Shown here: positions 53,065 through 62,209 of the stretch, one piece after another | How positions within the stretch are numbered: the stretch's first letter is position 1 | Layout: every line of letters starts with the position of its first letter | Position numbers and translations under genes: made by a program | Notes under the pieces: generated by a model | The model's input: only the letters and a program-made list of their open reading frames with translations | The model's database searches: none | What the model was told of the DNA's origin: nothing | Assembly (NCBI RefSeq): GCF_002259485.1 | Contig: NZ_NPGA01000019.1 | Span: 124,001 to 188,000 of the forward strand | DNA: 64,000 nucleotides | From: Rhodococcus sp. 14-1411-2a | GTDB lineage: Bacteria > Actinomycetota > Actinomycetes > Mycobacteriales > Mycobacteriaceae | Reading direction: 5' to 3'

Positions 53065-54339
53065 ATGGCACGCATGACAGCGTCGACTCGCACCCACCTC
53101 AGCCCGGCACTCAAGCAGGCGACCCCGATCGTCGTCGATCACGGAAAGGGCAGCTGGATCATCGGCACGGACGGGCGCAAGTACCTCGACTTCACCACCG
53201 GTATCGGCGTCACCAGTACCGGGCACTGCCATCCCCGCGTGGTCGAGGCCGCGCGCGAGCAGGTGGGCAAGATCATCCACGCGCAGTACACGACCGTCAT
53301 GCATCAGCCGCTTCTGGCGCTGACCGACAAGCTCGGCGAGGTGTTGCCCGCGGGGCTGGACAGCGTGTTCTACGCGAACTCCGGGTCCGAGGCCGTCGAG
53401 GCATCGATTCGGTTGGCGCGCATGGCAACCGGACGGCCCAACATCATCGCCTTTCACGGGGGGTTCCACGGACGCACGGTAGCGGCCGCGTCGTTGACCA
53501 CCGCGGGCACCAAGTTCCGTTCCGGATTCTCACCGATCATGGGCGGAGTGCACATAGCACCGTTCCCCTACGCCTTCCGGTACGGCTGGGACATGGACAC
53601 CGCGGTCGCCTTTGCGCTCAAGGAACTCGACTACCTGCTGATGACGATGTCCAGCCCCGCAGACACCGCTGCGTTCATCATCGAACCGGTACTCGGTGAC
53701 GGCGGTTACCTGCCCACGCCTCCCGAGTTTCTCGAGGGACTTCGCGAACGGGCGGACACCCACGGGATCGTCCTCATCGTCGACGAGGTCCAAGCAGGAG
53801 TCGGGCGCACCGGAAAGTTCTGGGGCCACCAACATTCGACCATCACGCCCGACATCGTCATCACCGCGAAAGGTCTGGCCAGTGGATTCCCGATCTCGGC
53901 CATCGCGGCGTCGACGGAGTTGATGGGCAAGGCGTGGCCCGGGTCGCAGGGCGGCACGTACGGCGGCAATGCCGTCGCCGCTGCCGCGGGTGTCGCCACG
54001 CTCGACGTCGTGCGTGAGGAAGGTCTGGTCGACAACGCTGCCGCGCAGGGCCGAGTTCTGCTCGACGGCCTGCTGGCACTGAAGTCCGAGCACTCCGCCA
54101 TCGGTGATGCACGTGGACTCGGCCTGATGCAGGCACTCGAATTCGTCGACAGCGCAGGCAATCCCGATGCTGCGGCCGCCCTGCGCGTGCAGCAGGGTGC
54201 GATCGACGAGGGGTTGTTGCTGCTGACCTGCGGCGCGCTCGGCAACGTGGTCCGGATCATCCCGGCGCTGATCGTGAGCGACGACGAGATGCGGCAGGGC
54301 CTGGACGCGTTGTCGCGCACGCTGAAGAACGTACTGTGA
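53065..54339 (+). CDS. Class III PLP aminotransferase, possible diaminobutyrate aminotransferase (DoeD-like)
   Basis: A 424-residue omega-aminotransferase: the PLP lysine lies in VITAKGLASGFPISA, with NSGSEAVEASIRLAR and VDEVQAGVGRTGKF. Taken alone it resembles 4-aminobutyrate aminotransferase. Downstream lie an aldehyde dehydrogenase and, further on, an ectoine hydrolase and a deacetylase. DoeD, which transaminates 2,4-diaminobutyrate to aspartate semialdehyde, belongs to this family. Starts at 53059 (GTG), 53065 (ATG) and 53074 (ATG) are all possible. It overlaps the next gene by four bases. Confidence 0.85.
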   Translation: MARMTASTRTHLSPALKQATPIVVDHGKGSWIIGTDGRKYLDFTTGIGVTSTGHCHPRVVEAAREQVGKIIHAQYTTVMHQPLLALTDKLGEVLPAGLDSVFYANSGSEAVEASIRLARMATGRPNIIAFHGGFHGRTVAAASLTTAGTKFRSGFSPIMGGVHIAPFPYAFRYGWDMDTAVAFALKELDYLLMTMSSPADTAAFIIEPVLGDGGYLPTPPEFLEGLRERADTHGIVLIVDEVQAGVGRTGKFWGHQHSTITPDIVITAKGLASGFPISAIAASTELMGKAWPGSQGGTYGGNAVAAAAGVATLDVVREEGLVDNAAAQGRVLLDGLLALKSEHSAIGDARGLGLMQALEFVDSAGNPDAAAALRVQQGAIDEGLLLLTCGALGNVVRIIPALIVSDDEMRQGLDALSRTLKNVL

Positions 54340-57248
54340 CATCTGCTCCGGTGCGGTCCCCGGTGCCGGCACTCGTGCAGCGAGTGCTGGAGATGGGTAT
54401 CGAGATCGACGATTCGTCTCGACGGCTCGCCGAGTACTCCTACGACGCCTCGAACTACCGAATTCCGCCTGCGGCTGTGGTCTTCCCCCGTAGCGCCGAC
54501 GAGGTTGCCTCCGTGATGATGCTGTGCGGGGCCGCGGGTGTCGCAGTGATCGGCCGCGGCGGCGGAACGTCCATGGCTGGCAACGCGATCGGCCGCGGAA
54601 TCGTGATCGACTTCTCCCGCCACATGAATCGCGTGATCTCGGTGGACACCGACGCGCGGACCGCGGTGGTGGAGCCGGGAATCGTGATCTCGGAGTTGCA
54701 GCGTGAACTGGTGGCGCGCACCTCGGGGACGTTCACCTTCGCACCCGACCCGTCCAGCAAGACACGCGCGACGGTGGGCGGGGCAGTCGGCAACGACGCG
54801 TGCGGCAATCACTCGGTGCGCTACGGACGAACAGCCGACCACACGGTGGCCATGGACGTGGTCACCGCCGCCGGGCACCTACTTCGGGTGACCCGTAGCG
54901 GTGTGGAGGCAGTGCGTTCGGAGGATGCGGCGGCAATCGATGCAGCCGAACGTATCTCGCGCGAGTTGCAGTCGCTCGCGGCCGACAACCTCGCGCTCTT
55001 CAGAGTCGAGTTGGGCCGCATACCGCGACAGGTGTCCGGATTTCACCTCTCGCATCTACTGCCCGAGAACGGATTCGACGTTGCTCGTGCACTCGTCGGG
55101 AGCGAGGGCACGTGCGCGGTGATCGTTTCGGTCACCGTCGCCGTCGTTCCCGTGCCTCCGGCGGCGTTGTTGCTCTGCCTCGGATACGAGAACGTGGTGG
55201 CTGCTGCCGCCGACGTGACGGCCATTCTCGAGTTCTCGCCTGCCGCGGTGGAGGGCATCGACGACAACATCGCCCAGACGATGGAGTATCGGCGCGGACC
55301 GGATTCCATCCGCGGTCTGCCTGCGGGAAACGCGTGGCTCTACGTCGACCTCGACGGGTCCGATGCGGCCGAGGTCGAGGACAAAGCGGCCCGTCTGCTC
55401 GAGGCGCTCGGTCGTCTCGGCCGCGTGAAGGAAGGCCGCATCGTCACCGACCCGGCCGATCGAACAGCGCTGTGGCGAGTACGTGAGGACGGCGCAGGTC
55501 TGGCGACTCGACTCGCCAGCGGAGTCGAGTCCTGGGGTGGCTGGGAGGACGCCGCCGTCGCACCCGAGAACCTGTCCGCCTACCTCGCCGACCTGAATTC
55601 GCTTCTGGCCGAACACGATCTGACCGGCGTGATGTACGGACACTTCGGTGCGGGCTGCATGCACGTGCGCATCACGTTCGATCAGCGCACCGACGCCGGA
55701 CGACGGGTGATGTACGACTTCCTGCGCGCCGCCGCGCGGGTGGTGGTCAAGCACGGGGGCAGCCTGTCGGGCGAGCACGGTGACGGCAGGGCCCGGTCGG
55801 AACTGCTCCCGGTGATGTACTCACCGCGCATGCTCGACGCCTTCGCGCGGTTCAAGCGCATCTGGGATCCCCGCGGGATTCTCAACCCGGGTTCGATCAC
55901 CGATCCGGAACCGATGATGGACAACCTCATGCTGCAGGGCATCCCGCAGCGGGAATGGAAGACGACCTTCGATCTGCACCAGATCGGAACGCGGGCAGAT
56001 CTGGATCCGTTCGTCCACGCCACTCAGTCGTGTGTCGGTGTCGGCAAGTGTCGTACGACGTCGGGCGGCGTCATGTGCCCCAGTTTCCGGGCGACCGGCG
56101 ACGAGAAGGATTCGACGCGCGGCCGGGCCCGAGTGCTGCAGGAGATGGTGCGCAGTTCGCCGACCGTAGCCGACGGATGGGCATCGAAGGACGTAGCCGA
56201 ATCGCTCGACCTGTGTCTGTCCTGCAAGGCCTGTTCGTCGGATTGTCCGGTCGGCGTGGACATGGCGACGTACAAGTCCGAGTTCCTCGATCATCACTAT
56301 GCGGGGCGACTGCGGCCGCTCTCGCACTATTCGCTGGGCTGGTTGCCTCGCTGGCTGAAGGTGACACAGCGAACGGCACCGCTGCTCAACCGTCTGCTCA
56401 CCCCGCGCATCGCGGCGCTGGCCGCTCGACTCGGTGGGCTCACCACCGAGCGGCCGCTGCCGCGCTTCGCGTCGGCGAAGGAACTTGCTGACGAGATACG
56501 GATCGGTGGAGGCCGCGCCGCCGACGTGGTGTTGGTGGTCGACACGTTCACCCGGGGTTTTCGGCCCGAGGTCGCGGGCGCAGCGCAGCGCGTGCTCGAG
56601 GATTCCGGCCGCAGCACCGAATGCCGGACCGACGTGTGCTGTGGCCTGACCTGGATTTCGACTGGCCAGCTGAAGGCCGCCCGCAAGCACCTCACGAAAG
56701 CCGTTGCTGCACTGGACGACGGCACCGACCGACCCATCGTCGTCACCGAACCGAGCTGCGCCGCGGCGTTCCGCAAGGACATGCCGGAGCTGGTTCCCAC
56801 CGCGGCCGCGAGACGGGTCGCGGCGCGGGTGCAGAGTTTCGCCGGCGCGGTGATCGACCAGGCCGCTGCCGGGTGGGTGCCCTCGGCCGAGGTTCCCGAA
56901 TCGGTGACGGTGCAGACCCATTGCCACGAATACGCGGTGTTCGGCAACGCCACCCAGCGCACGGCGTTGGCCGCCGTCGGTATCGAGGCGGTGCGCGAGG
57001 CCACCGGATGCTGCGGGGTCGCAGGAAACTTCGGCTTCGAGTCTCGGCACTACGAGCTCAGCATGGCCGTGGCCGAGCAGGCCCTCGCCCCGGCGGTTCG
57101 CGCCGCCGAGCCCGATACCCCGATTCTGACCGACGGATTCTCCTGCCACATGCAGGTGCGTCAACTCACCGGTGACCTGACCAGCGATGCGTCCGTACAC
57201 CTGGCGCAGATACTCGATCCACGTTCGACGAAAGGACCGCGGCCATGA
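54336..57248 (+). CDS. Fused FAD-linked oxidase and Fe-S (CCG-domain) oxidoreductase
   Basis: A 970-residue fusion of GlcD- and GlcF-like halves. An N-terminal FAD-binding domain (about 45-215; GRGGGTSMAGNAIGRG) and an FAD-oxidase C domain (about 240-510) come first. Then follow two ferredoxin-type clusters, CVGVGKCRTT with CPSF near 565-582 and CLSCKACSSDCPVG near 626-639. Two CCG modules follow, with CCG near 766 and 890. This architecture occurs in D-lactate, glycolate and D-2-hydroxyglutarate dehydrogenases. The substrate here is unknown. It overlaps genes on both sides by four bases, so it belongs to this operon. Confidence 0.88.
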   Translation: MTSAPVRSPVPALVQRVLEMGIEIDDSSRRLAEYSYDASNYRIPPAAVVFPRSADEVASVMMLCGAAGVAVIGRGGGTSMAGNAIGRGIVIDFSRHMNRVISVDTDARTAVVEPGIVISELQRELVARTSGTFTFAPDPSSKTRATVGGAVGNDACGNHSVRYGRTADHTVAMDVVTAAGHLLRVTRSGVEAVRSEDAAAIDAAERISRELQSLAADNLALFRVELGRIPRQVSGFHLSHLLPENGFDVARALVGSEGTCAVIVSVTVAVVPVPPAALLLCLGYENVVAAAADVTAILEFSPAAVEGIDDNIAQTMEYRRGPDSIRGLPAGNAWLYVDLDGSDAAEVEDKAARLLEALGRLGRVKEGRIVTDPADRTALWRVREDGAGLATRLASGVESWGGWEDAAVAPENLSAYLADLNSLLAEHDLTGVMYGHFGAGCMHVRITFDQRTDAGRRVMYDFLRAAARVVVKHGGSLSGEHGDGRARSELLPVMYSPRMLDAFARFKRIWDPRGILNPGSITDPEPMMDNLMLQGIPQREWKTTFDLHQIGTRADLDPFVHATQSCVGVGKCRTTSGGVMCPSFRATGDEKDSTRGRARVLQEMVRSSPTVADGWASKDVAESLDLCLSCKACSSDCPVGVDMATYKSEFLDHHYAGRLRPLSHYSLGWLPRWLKVTQRTAPLLNRLLTPRIAALAARLGGLTTERPLPRFASAKELADEIRIGGGRAADVVLVVDTFTRGFRPEVAGAAQRVLEDSGRSTECRTDVCCGLTWISTGQLKAARKHLTKAVAALDDGTDRPIVVTEPSCAAAFRKDMPELVPTAAARRVAARVQSFAGAVIDQAAAGWVPSAEVPESVTVQTHCHEYAVFGNATQRTALAAVGIEAVREATGCCGVAGNFGFESRHYELSMAVAEQALAPAVRAAEPDTPILTDGFSCHMQVRQLTGDLTSDASVHLAQILDPRSTKGPRP

Positions 57249-58717
57249 CCGCCAGCTCTACCAGCCTCACGCGTCCGGAGATCACTGCTCCGACCGAACT
57301 GTTCGTCGGAGGCGCGTGGACCGCCGCTGCATCCGATGCCCGCTTCGATGTCGTCGATCCTGCCAGCGGCGAGGTCATCGCCAGGGTCGCCGACGGCGGC
57401 ATCGTCGATGCCGAGAACGCCATGGCCGCAGCGGTCGATGCCGCCGCCGACTGGGCCGCGACTGCGCCGCGGGCACGCAGCGAAATCCTGCGCAGAGCAT
57501 ACGAATTGATCATGGCGCGGCAGGAGGAGCTCGCTGAGATCATCACCGCGGAAATGGGCAAGCCACTGGCCGACGCTCGTGGTGAGGTGGCGTACGGTGC
57601 CGAGTTCTTCCGCTGGTTCTCCGAGGAAGCGGTGCGCATCTCGGGCGATCACACCCTTACCGGAGACGGCAAGAACCGCATCGTGGTCACCCGGGCACCG
57701 GTGGGGCCGTGCATTCTCGTCACTCCGTGGAACTTCCCGTTGGCCATGGGAACTCGGAAGATCGGACCGGCGTTGGCCGCGGGATGCACCGTGGTGTTCA
57801 AGCCGGCCGAGCAGACGCCGCTGACCGCATTGGCCCTGGCGGAAATTCTGCACGACGCGGGTGTTCCGGCGGGAGTGGTCAACGTCGTGACCACCACCGA
57901 CGCGTCGGGTGTCGTGGGCTCGTGGATGAGCAGCGGTGCGGCCCGCAAGATCAGCTTCACCGGATCGACTGCGGTGGGCAAGATTCTGCTCGAGCAAGCT
58001 GCGTCGACGGTGATGCGCACCTCGATGGAGCTCGGCGGCAACGCACCCTTCATCGTCATGGACGACGCCGACCTCGCCCGCGCCGTGGACGGTGCGATGG
58101 TCGCCAAGATGCGCAACATGGGTGAGGCGTGCACCGCCGCCAACCGGTTCTTCGTACATCGCAGTGTCACAGCGCAGTTCGCGGACAAGCTCGCCGAGCG
58201 CATGGGTGCGCTGTCGGTGGGGGCCGGTAGTGCGCACGGAACCGAGGTGGGTCCGCTGATCGACGAGGCGGGCCGCGCCAAGGTGCAGACACTCGTCGAC
58301 GACGCCCTCGGGCGTGGCGCACGTGCGATCGTCGGGGGAGCGGCTCCGAACGGACCCGGCTACTTCTACCCGCCGACGGTCCTCACCGATGTCGATGCGG
58401 CGTCGGATCTGATGTCCCAGGAAATCTTCGGACCGGTGGCCGCAATCGTCCCGTTCGACACCGAGGACGAGGTGATCGCCCTCGCGAACGACACCGAATG
58501 GGGACTCGTCGGATATGTCTTCACCCAGGACATCGACCGGGCTCTGCGGATTGGGGAGCGCCTCGAGGTGGGAATGGTCGGCCTCAACACGGGTCTGGTG
58601 TCCAATCCGGCTGCGCCGTTCGGTGGCGTCAAACAGTCCGGACTCGGCCGTGAGGGCGGAAAAGTCGGAATAGACGAGTTTCTGGAGTACAAATACTTCG
58701 CCATTCCCCGAGGCTGA
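57245..58717 (+). CDS. NAD(P)-dependent aldehyde dehydrogenase, GabD/DoeC-like
   Basis: A 490-residue aldehyde dehydrogenase: catalytic Cys in GEACTAANRF (about residue 296), Glu in ELGGNAPF (about 263), and the cofactor region FTGSTAVGK. It is closest by eye to succinate-semialdehyde dehydrogenases. DoeC, which oxidises aspartate semialdehyde to aspartate in ectoine catabolism, is of this type, and the operon context makes that reaction plausible. ATG at 57245 is coupled to the preceding gene. Confidence 0.88.
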   Translation: MTASSTSLTRPEITAPTELFVGGAWTAAASDARFDVVDPASGEVIARVADGGIVDAENAMAAAVDAAADWAATAPRARSEILRRAYELIMARQEELAEIITAEMGKPLADARGEVAYGAEFFRWFSEEAVRISGDHTLTGDGKNRIVVTRAPVGPCILVTPWNFPLAMGTRKIGPALAAGCTVVFKPAEQTPLTALALAEILHDAGVPAGVVNVVTTTDASGVVGSWMSSGAARKISFTGSTAVGKILLEQAASTVMRTSMELGGNAPFIVMDDADLARAVDGAMVAKMRNMGEACTAANRFFVHRSVTAQFADKLAERMGALSVGAGSAHGTEVGPLIDEAGRAKVQTLVDDALGRGARAIVGGAAPNGPGYFYPPTVLTDVDAASDLMSQEIFGPVAAIVPFDTEDEVIALANDTEWGLVGYVFTQDIDRALRIGERLEVGMVGLNTGLVSNPAAPFGGVKQSGLGREGGKVGIDEFLEYKYFAIPRG

Positions 58718-58732
58718 GAGAGGTTTTCGATC

Positions 58733-59446
58733 ATGCCCAGTTCGAGACGATTGACGCCCATCGACGCACGCAACACGTCGATGGTCATTGCCGACCAGAT
58801 TCGCGACCGCATCATCGACGGGTCCTACGCCCCCGGGGAGCAGATCAACGAGGCCAACGTCGCCGCGGAACTCGAGATCTCGCGGGGACCGGTGCGGGAG
58901 GCGCTGCAGCGCCTCAATCAGGAGGGGCTGCTCGTCAGCTACCGAAATCGCGGCGTGTTCGTCGTCGAGCTGAGCAGTGAGGATGTCACCGAGATCTACG
59001 AATCCCGCGCGGCCATCGAGGTCGGTGCCGCGTGGACTCTGGTGCACGGGGACCGTGCGCGCCTGGTGTCGGCTGCCGACGAGCTCTCGGCCATCGTGAT
59101 GCAGATGCAGCCGTTCATCGATCGGGCGGATTGGCGAGGTCTTGCCGAACGGGATCTGGCGTTTCACACCGCACTGGTCGCGGCGACGCGCAACAGCCGA
59201 ATGTCGCGCATGTACGCCACGCTCGCGGCGGAGGCACGTATCTGCATGGCCAACCTCGAAACTGCGTACTACCGGCCGGAGGCGTTGGTGGAGGAACACC
59301 AGCTGATCGTCGACCTGTTGCTCGGATCGGATTGGGACGCACTGGAAAAGGGCGTGCACGAGCACATGGACACCGCCATCCACGACCTGACCCGTGCCAT
59401 GGTCGAAGAGCAGGCCGAACACTCGGCACTGGCCACTCCTGGATAG
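58733..59446 (+). CDS. GntR-family regulator with FCD domain
   Basis: A 237-residue regulator. The winged helix covers about 15-80 (IRDRIIDGSYAPGEQINEANVAAEL, broken by a turn; ISRGPVREALQRL). The all-helical FCD domain (about 95-225) carries the metal-site pattern with Asp in RDLAFHTALV, and histidines in EEHQLIV and HEHMD. FCD-type GntR proteins bind short palindromes with TTGTNNACAA-like cores, and two such sites flank this operon. It is the last gene of the first unit, 15 bases after the aldehyde dehydrogenase, so autoregulation is likely. The ligand could be ectoine or acetyl-diaminobutyrate. Confidence 0.9.
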   Translation: MPSSRRLTPIDARNTSMVIADQIRDRIIDGSYAPGEQINEANVAAELEISRGPVREALQRLNQEGLLVSYRNRGVFVVELSSEDVTEIYESRAAIEVGAAWTLVHGDRARLVSAADELSAIVMQMQPFIDRADWRGLAERDLAFHTALVAATRNSRMSRMYATLAAEARICMANLETAYYRPEALVEEHQLIVDLLLGSDWDALEKGVHEHMDTAIHDLTRAMVEEQAEHSALATPG

Positions 59447-59513
59447 TCGCCGGTCCGGCAACACAGCATTTACATCCGAAGTCTTGCGAACCTCTCACGA
59501 CAGCGCCTAGCCT

Positions 59514-59527
59514 GATTGTCAACAATC
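59514..59527. promoter_or_regulatory. Palindromic operator, copy 2, upstream of the DoeA-like gene
   Basis: GATTGTCAACAATC is a perfect 14-bp palindrome, the reverse complement of the inner 14 bases at 53031-53048. It lies 31 bases before the doeA-like start, in a 112-base gap after the GntR gene. Confidence 0.75.
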
Positions 59528-59558
59528 TACTAAACCGACCTCATTGAAGGGGGTGCCC

Positions 59559-60848
59559 GTGAACGACTCACCCGACGCCGCCTACGTCACCGCACTCGGA
59601 CCCGACGAGACCACAGGACGGGCCGCTCCCGGCCTCGCTCGGTACCCCGATGTTCCGAACAGCACGCCGATCACGTTCACCGACGAGGAGTACGCCTTCC
59701 GGCTCGCTGCCGTCCGCGAGCGGATGGCAGCGCAGAACCTCACCGCGCTCATCGTCACCGATCCAGCGAACCTCTACTACCTGCTCGGATACAACGCGCT
59801 CTCGTTCTACACCCCGCAGATGCTGTACGTGCCCCTCGAGGGAGAGATGTATTTCTTCGCCCGCGAGATGGACGCCAACGGCGCGTTCCGCACCTCGTGG
59901 CTTCCGCAGGATCGAACATTCGGCTACCCCGAAACGTTCGTGCAGCGCAAGGACACGCACCCGTTCGTCTGGGTAGCCGCGAAACTGCGCGAACTGGGAC
60001 TGGTGAACAACTTCGAGCACGGCCAGGTGGGGCTGGAGATGGACTCGTACTACTTCAGTCCCAAGGCTTTCGAGGCACTCGTGAAGTCACTGCCCGAATA
60101 TCGCTTCACCGACTCCTACGAGCTCATCAACTGGGTGCGCGTGGTCAAATCGCCCGCGGAGATCGCCCTGATGCGCGGCGCCGCGAAAGTCTGCGAATCG
60201 GCAATGTCGGCTGCGTACCAATCGATCTCGGTCGGTGAACGGCAGTGCGACGCGGCCGCGGCCATCATGAACGCACAGGTACGCGGCACCGAGGAGTTCG
60301 GCGGCGACCATCCGGCCATCGTCCCGATGCTGCCCACCGGTGCCGGAGCCGACACCCCACATCTGACCTGGTCGCATCAACCCTTCGTGCGCGGCGAGAC
60401 CACCGTCGTCGAACTGGCCGGAGTGTTTCGGCGCTACCACATCCCCATGGCGCGCACGATCGTGCTCGGAAAGCCGAGTCCGCGTATGGATTACCTCGCC
60501 AAGTCCACCGGAGAAGCACTGAACGACGTGCTCGCGACCGTGCAGGCGGGCGTCACCGCGACCGAACTGGCACAGGTATGGAACACGAGCCTGGCCAAGC
60601 ACGGACTGCACAAACCGTCGCGCATCGGCTACTCGATAGGCATCGCCTACGCACCCGACTGGGGTGAGCGCACCGTGAGCCTACGCACCGACGACGACAC
60701 GGTGCTCGCCCAGAACATGACCTTCCACATCATCGGCGGAATGTGGATGGACGACTACGGATACGAGGTATCCGAGGCCGTTCGCGTCACCGAACCCGGC
60801 CTCGAAACCTTCACCGCATACCCCCGAGAACTACTGACGAAGGAGTGA
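59559..60848 (+). CDS. doeA: Ectoine hydrolase (DoeA/EutD-like, M24 peptidase fold)
   Basis: A 429-residue pita-bread-fold protein. The segments LIVTDPANLYYLLGYNA, REMDANGAFRTSWL, GLEMDSYYFS, GTEEFGGDHPAIVPMLPTGA, RIGYSIGIAYAPDWGE and MWMDDYGYEVSEAVRVTE closely parallel Halomonas DoeA as I remember it. DoeA opens the ectoine ring to N-alpha-acetyl-diaminobutyrate. The canonical metal ligands of M24 peptidases are mostly absent, as expected in this hydrolase. An N-terminal extension of about 30 residues is unusual. GTG at 59559 is chosen because AAGGGGG lies 5 bases upstream. Confidence 0.87.
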   Translation: MNDSPDAAYVTALGPDETTGRAAPGLARYPDVPNSTPITFTDEEYAFRLAAVRERMAAQNLTALIVTDPANLYYLLGYNALSFYTPQMLYVPLEGEMYFFAREMDANGAFRTSWLPQDRTFGYPETFVQRKDTHPFVWVAAKLRELGLVNNFEHGQVGLEMDSYYFSPKAFEALVKSLPEYRFTDSYELINWVRVVKSPAEIALMRGAAKVCESAMSAAYQSISVGERQCDAAAAIMNAQVRGTEEFGGDHPAIVPMLPTGAGADTPHLTWSHQPFVRGETTVVELAGVFRRYHIPMARTIVLGKPSPRMDYLAKSTGEALNDVLATVQAGVTATELAQVWNTSLAKHGLHKPSRIGYSIGIAYAPDWGERTVSLRTDDDTVLAQNMTFHIIGGMWMDDYGYEVSEAVRVTEPGLETFTAYPRELLTKE

Positions 60849-60850
60849 GC

Positions 60851-62209
60851 ATGACCGCATCAACGAAGGGTCGTTCCGCAGGCTCCACTCCTGCTCCGAA
60901 GGGTCGTTCCGCAGGCTCCACTCCTGCCACCCAAAGTCGTTCCGCAGGCTCCACTCCTGCCACACCCGGTCGTTCCGCAGGCTCCACTCCTGCCATTCCC
61001 TGGGCCCTGCGGACCGACAAACTGGTGGGATCGGTGATCGATTCCTCGACATCGCTCCTCGCTGCACAGAAGCACGACATCGTCAGATTCGCCATGGGAT
61101 CTCCTGCCGCCGAGACCGTTCCGGCCGCTGCGTTCACCGAGATCGCCGGCAGCGTACTGACTGCCGACGCGTTCGACTACGGTGCCACCGAGGGCGATCC
61201 GGGCTTGCTCGACGCGTTGCTCTCGTACCTCGATTCGGTCGGCGAGCCCACGTCCCACGAGCGAGTGGTGATCACCTCCGGCGGAATGCAGGGGCTCGAC
61301 ATCGCGTGCAAGCTGTTCGTCGATCCGGGCGACCTGGTGATCGTCGAAAGTCCCACGTACACCAACGGAACCGCCACCGTGCTCAGCTACGGAGGCGACA
61401 TCCTCGAGGCCCCGATGGACAGTGACGGCCTCATCGTCGAGGCATTGCCGGAGCTCGTCGAGCGTGCTGGTCGAGTGCCGAAGATGATCTACGTGATTCC
61501 CAACTTCCAGAACCCGTCCGGGGTCACCCTGTCGCTCGAGCGCCGACAGCTGCTGATCGAGCTGGCGCACCGGTGGGGATCGGTGATTCTCGACGATGAT
61601 CCGTACGGCCTGCTCCGCTTCTCGGGTGATCCGATTCCCAGTTTCGGCACGCTCAGTCCCAACGACCCGTTGATCTTCTCTGTGCGGACCTTCTCCAAGA
61701 TGATCGCCCCAGGCCTGCGCGTGGGATGGGTGGACGCTGCCCCGGAGGCACGGCAGTTGATCGTCAACGCCAAGCAGGCCATGGACACGTGCACCAACCT
61801 GCCCGGTCAGCGGATGGTGGCCGAGTACATCCGGCGCGGCCTGCTCGACGAGCATCTTCGATCGTTGGCCTCGGTGTACCTGCCCCGCAAGGTCGCGATG
61901 CAGAACAGCATCGACAAGTACTTCGGCGAGTCGATGTCCACGACGGACCCCGAGGGAGGGTTCTTTCTCTGGGCGACGTTGCGCGGCAACGACGTCGACT
62001 TCTCGACGCAGGACCTGTTCGAGACGGCACTGGCAGAGGGTGTGGCCTACATACCCGGGCCGGCGTTGTCGGTGGGTGGGAAGTTCCACGATTCGTTGCG
62101 GCTGTGCTTCGCCTCGTCGACGCCCGAACGCATCGACGAGGGAATCAGACGGCTGGCGGCAGCGGTGGACAAGTCGAAGCACCTGCTCGCCTCCGATCCC
62201 ACCCGATGA
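60851..62209 (+). CDS. Class I PLP aminotransferase with repeat-derived N terminus
   Basis: A 452-residue aminotransferase of the LysN/2-aminoadipate transaminase and MocR-like group: RFAMGSPA, TSGGMQGLDIACKLF, YVIPNFQNPSGVTLS, and the PLP lysine in FSKMIAPGLRVGW. The family body begins near residue 50 (IPWALRTDKLVGSVIDSSTS). The first 48 residues are four GRSAGSTPA-type repeats encoded by a 25-bp tandem repeat. AGGAG precedes the ATG at 60851. It has no DNA-binding domain, unlike EnuR, the MocR regulator of other ectoine clusters, so it is probably an enzyme. Its stop overlaps the M20 gene start. Confidence 0.88.
   Translation: MTASTKGRSAGSTPAPKGRSAGSTPATQSRSAGSTPATPGRSAGSTPAIPWALRTDKLVGSVIDSSTSLLAAQKHDIVRFAMGSPAAETVPAAAFTEIAGSVLTADAFDYGATEGDPGLLDALLSYLDSVGEPTSHERVVITSGGMQGLDIACKLFVDPGDLVIVESPTYTNGTATVLSYGGDILEAPMDSDGLIVEALPELVERAGRVPKMIYVIPNFQNPSGVTLSLERRQLLIELAHRWGSVILDDDPYGLLRFSGDPIPSFGTLSPNDPLIFSVRTFSKMIAPGLRVGWVDAAPEARQLIVNAKQAMDTCTNLPGQRMVAEYIRRGLLDEHLRSLASVYLPRKVAMQNSIDKYFGESMSTTDPEGGFFLWATLRGNDVDFSTQDLFETALAEGVAYIPGPALSVGGKFHDSLRLCFASSTPERIDEGIRRLAAAVDKSKHLLASDPTR
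60870..60993 (+). repeat. Four tandem copies of a 25-bp repeat, period 33
   Basis: Identical 25-bp cores beginning GTCGTTCCGCAGGCTCCAC lie at 60870-60894, 60903-60927, 60936-60960 and 60969-60993. They are separated by 8-base spacers that differ (TCCGAAGG, CACCCAAA, CACACCCG). The exact 33-base period keeps the reading frame. Each core holds the small hairpin GCAGG-CTCCACT-CCTGC. A further copy lies at 25751-25774. Confidence 0.95.

Noticed and set aside
60870..60993. CRISPR array
   Set aside because: Four identical 25-bp repeats are separated by only 8 bases, far too short for spacers, lie in a coding frame, and no cas genes are nearby.
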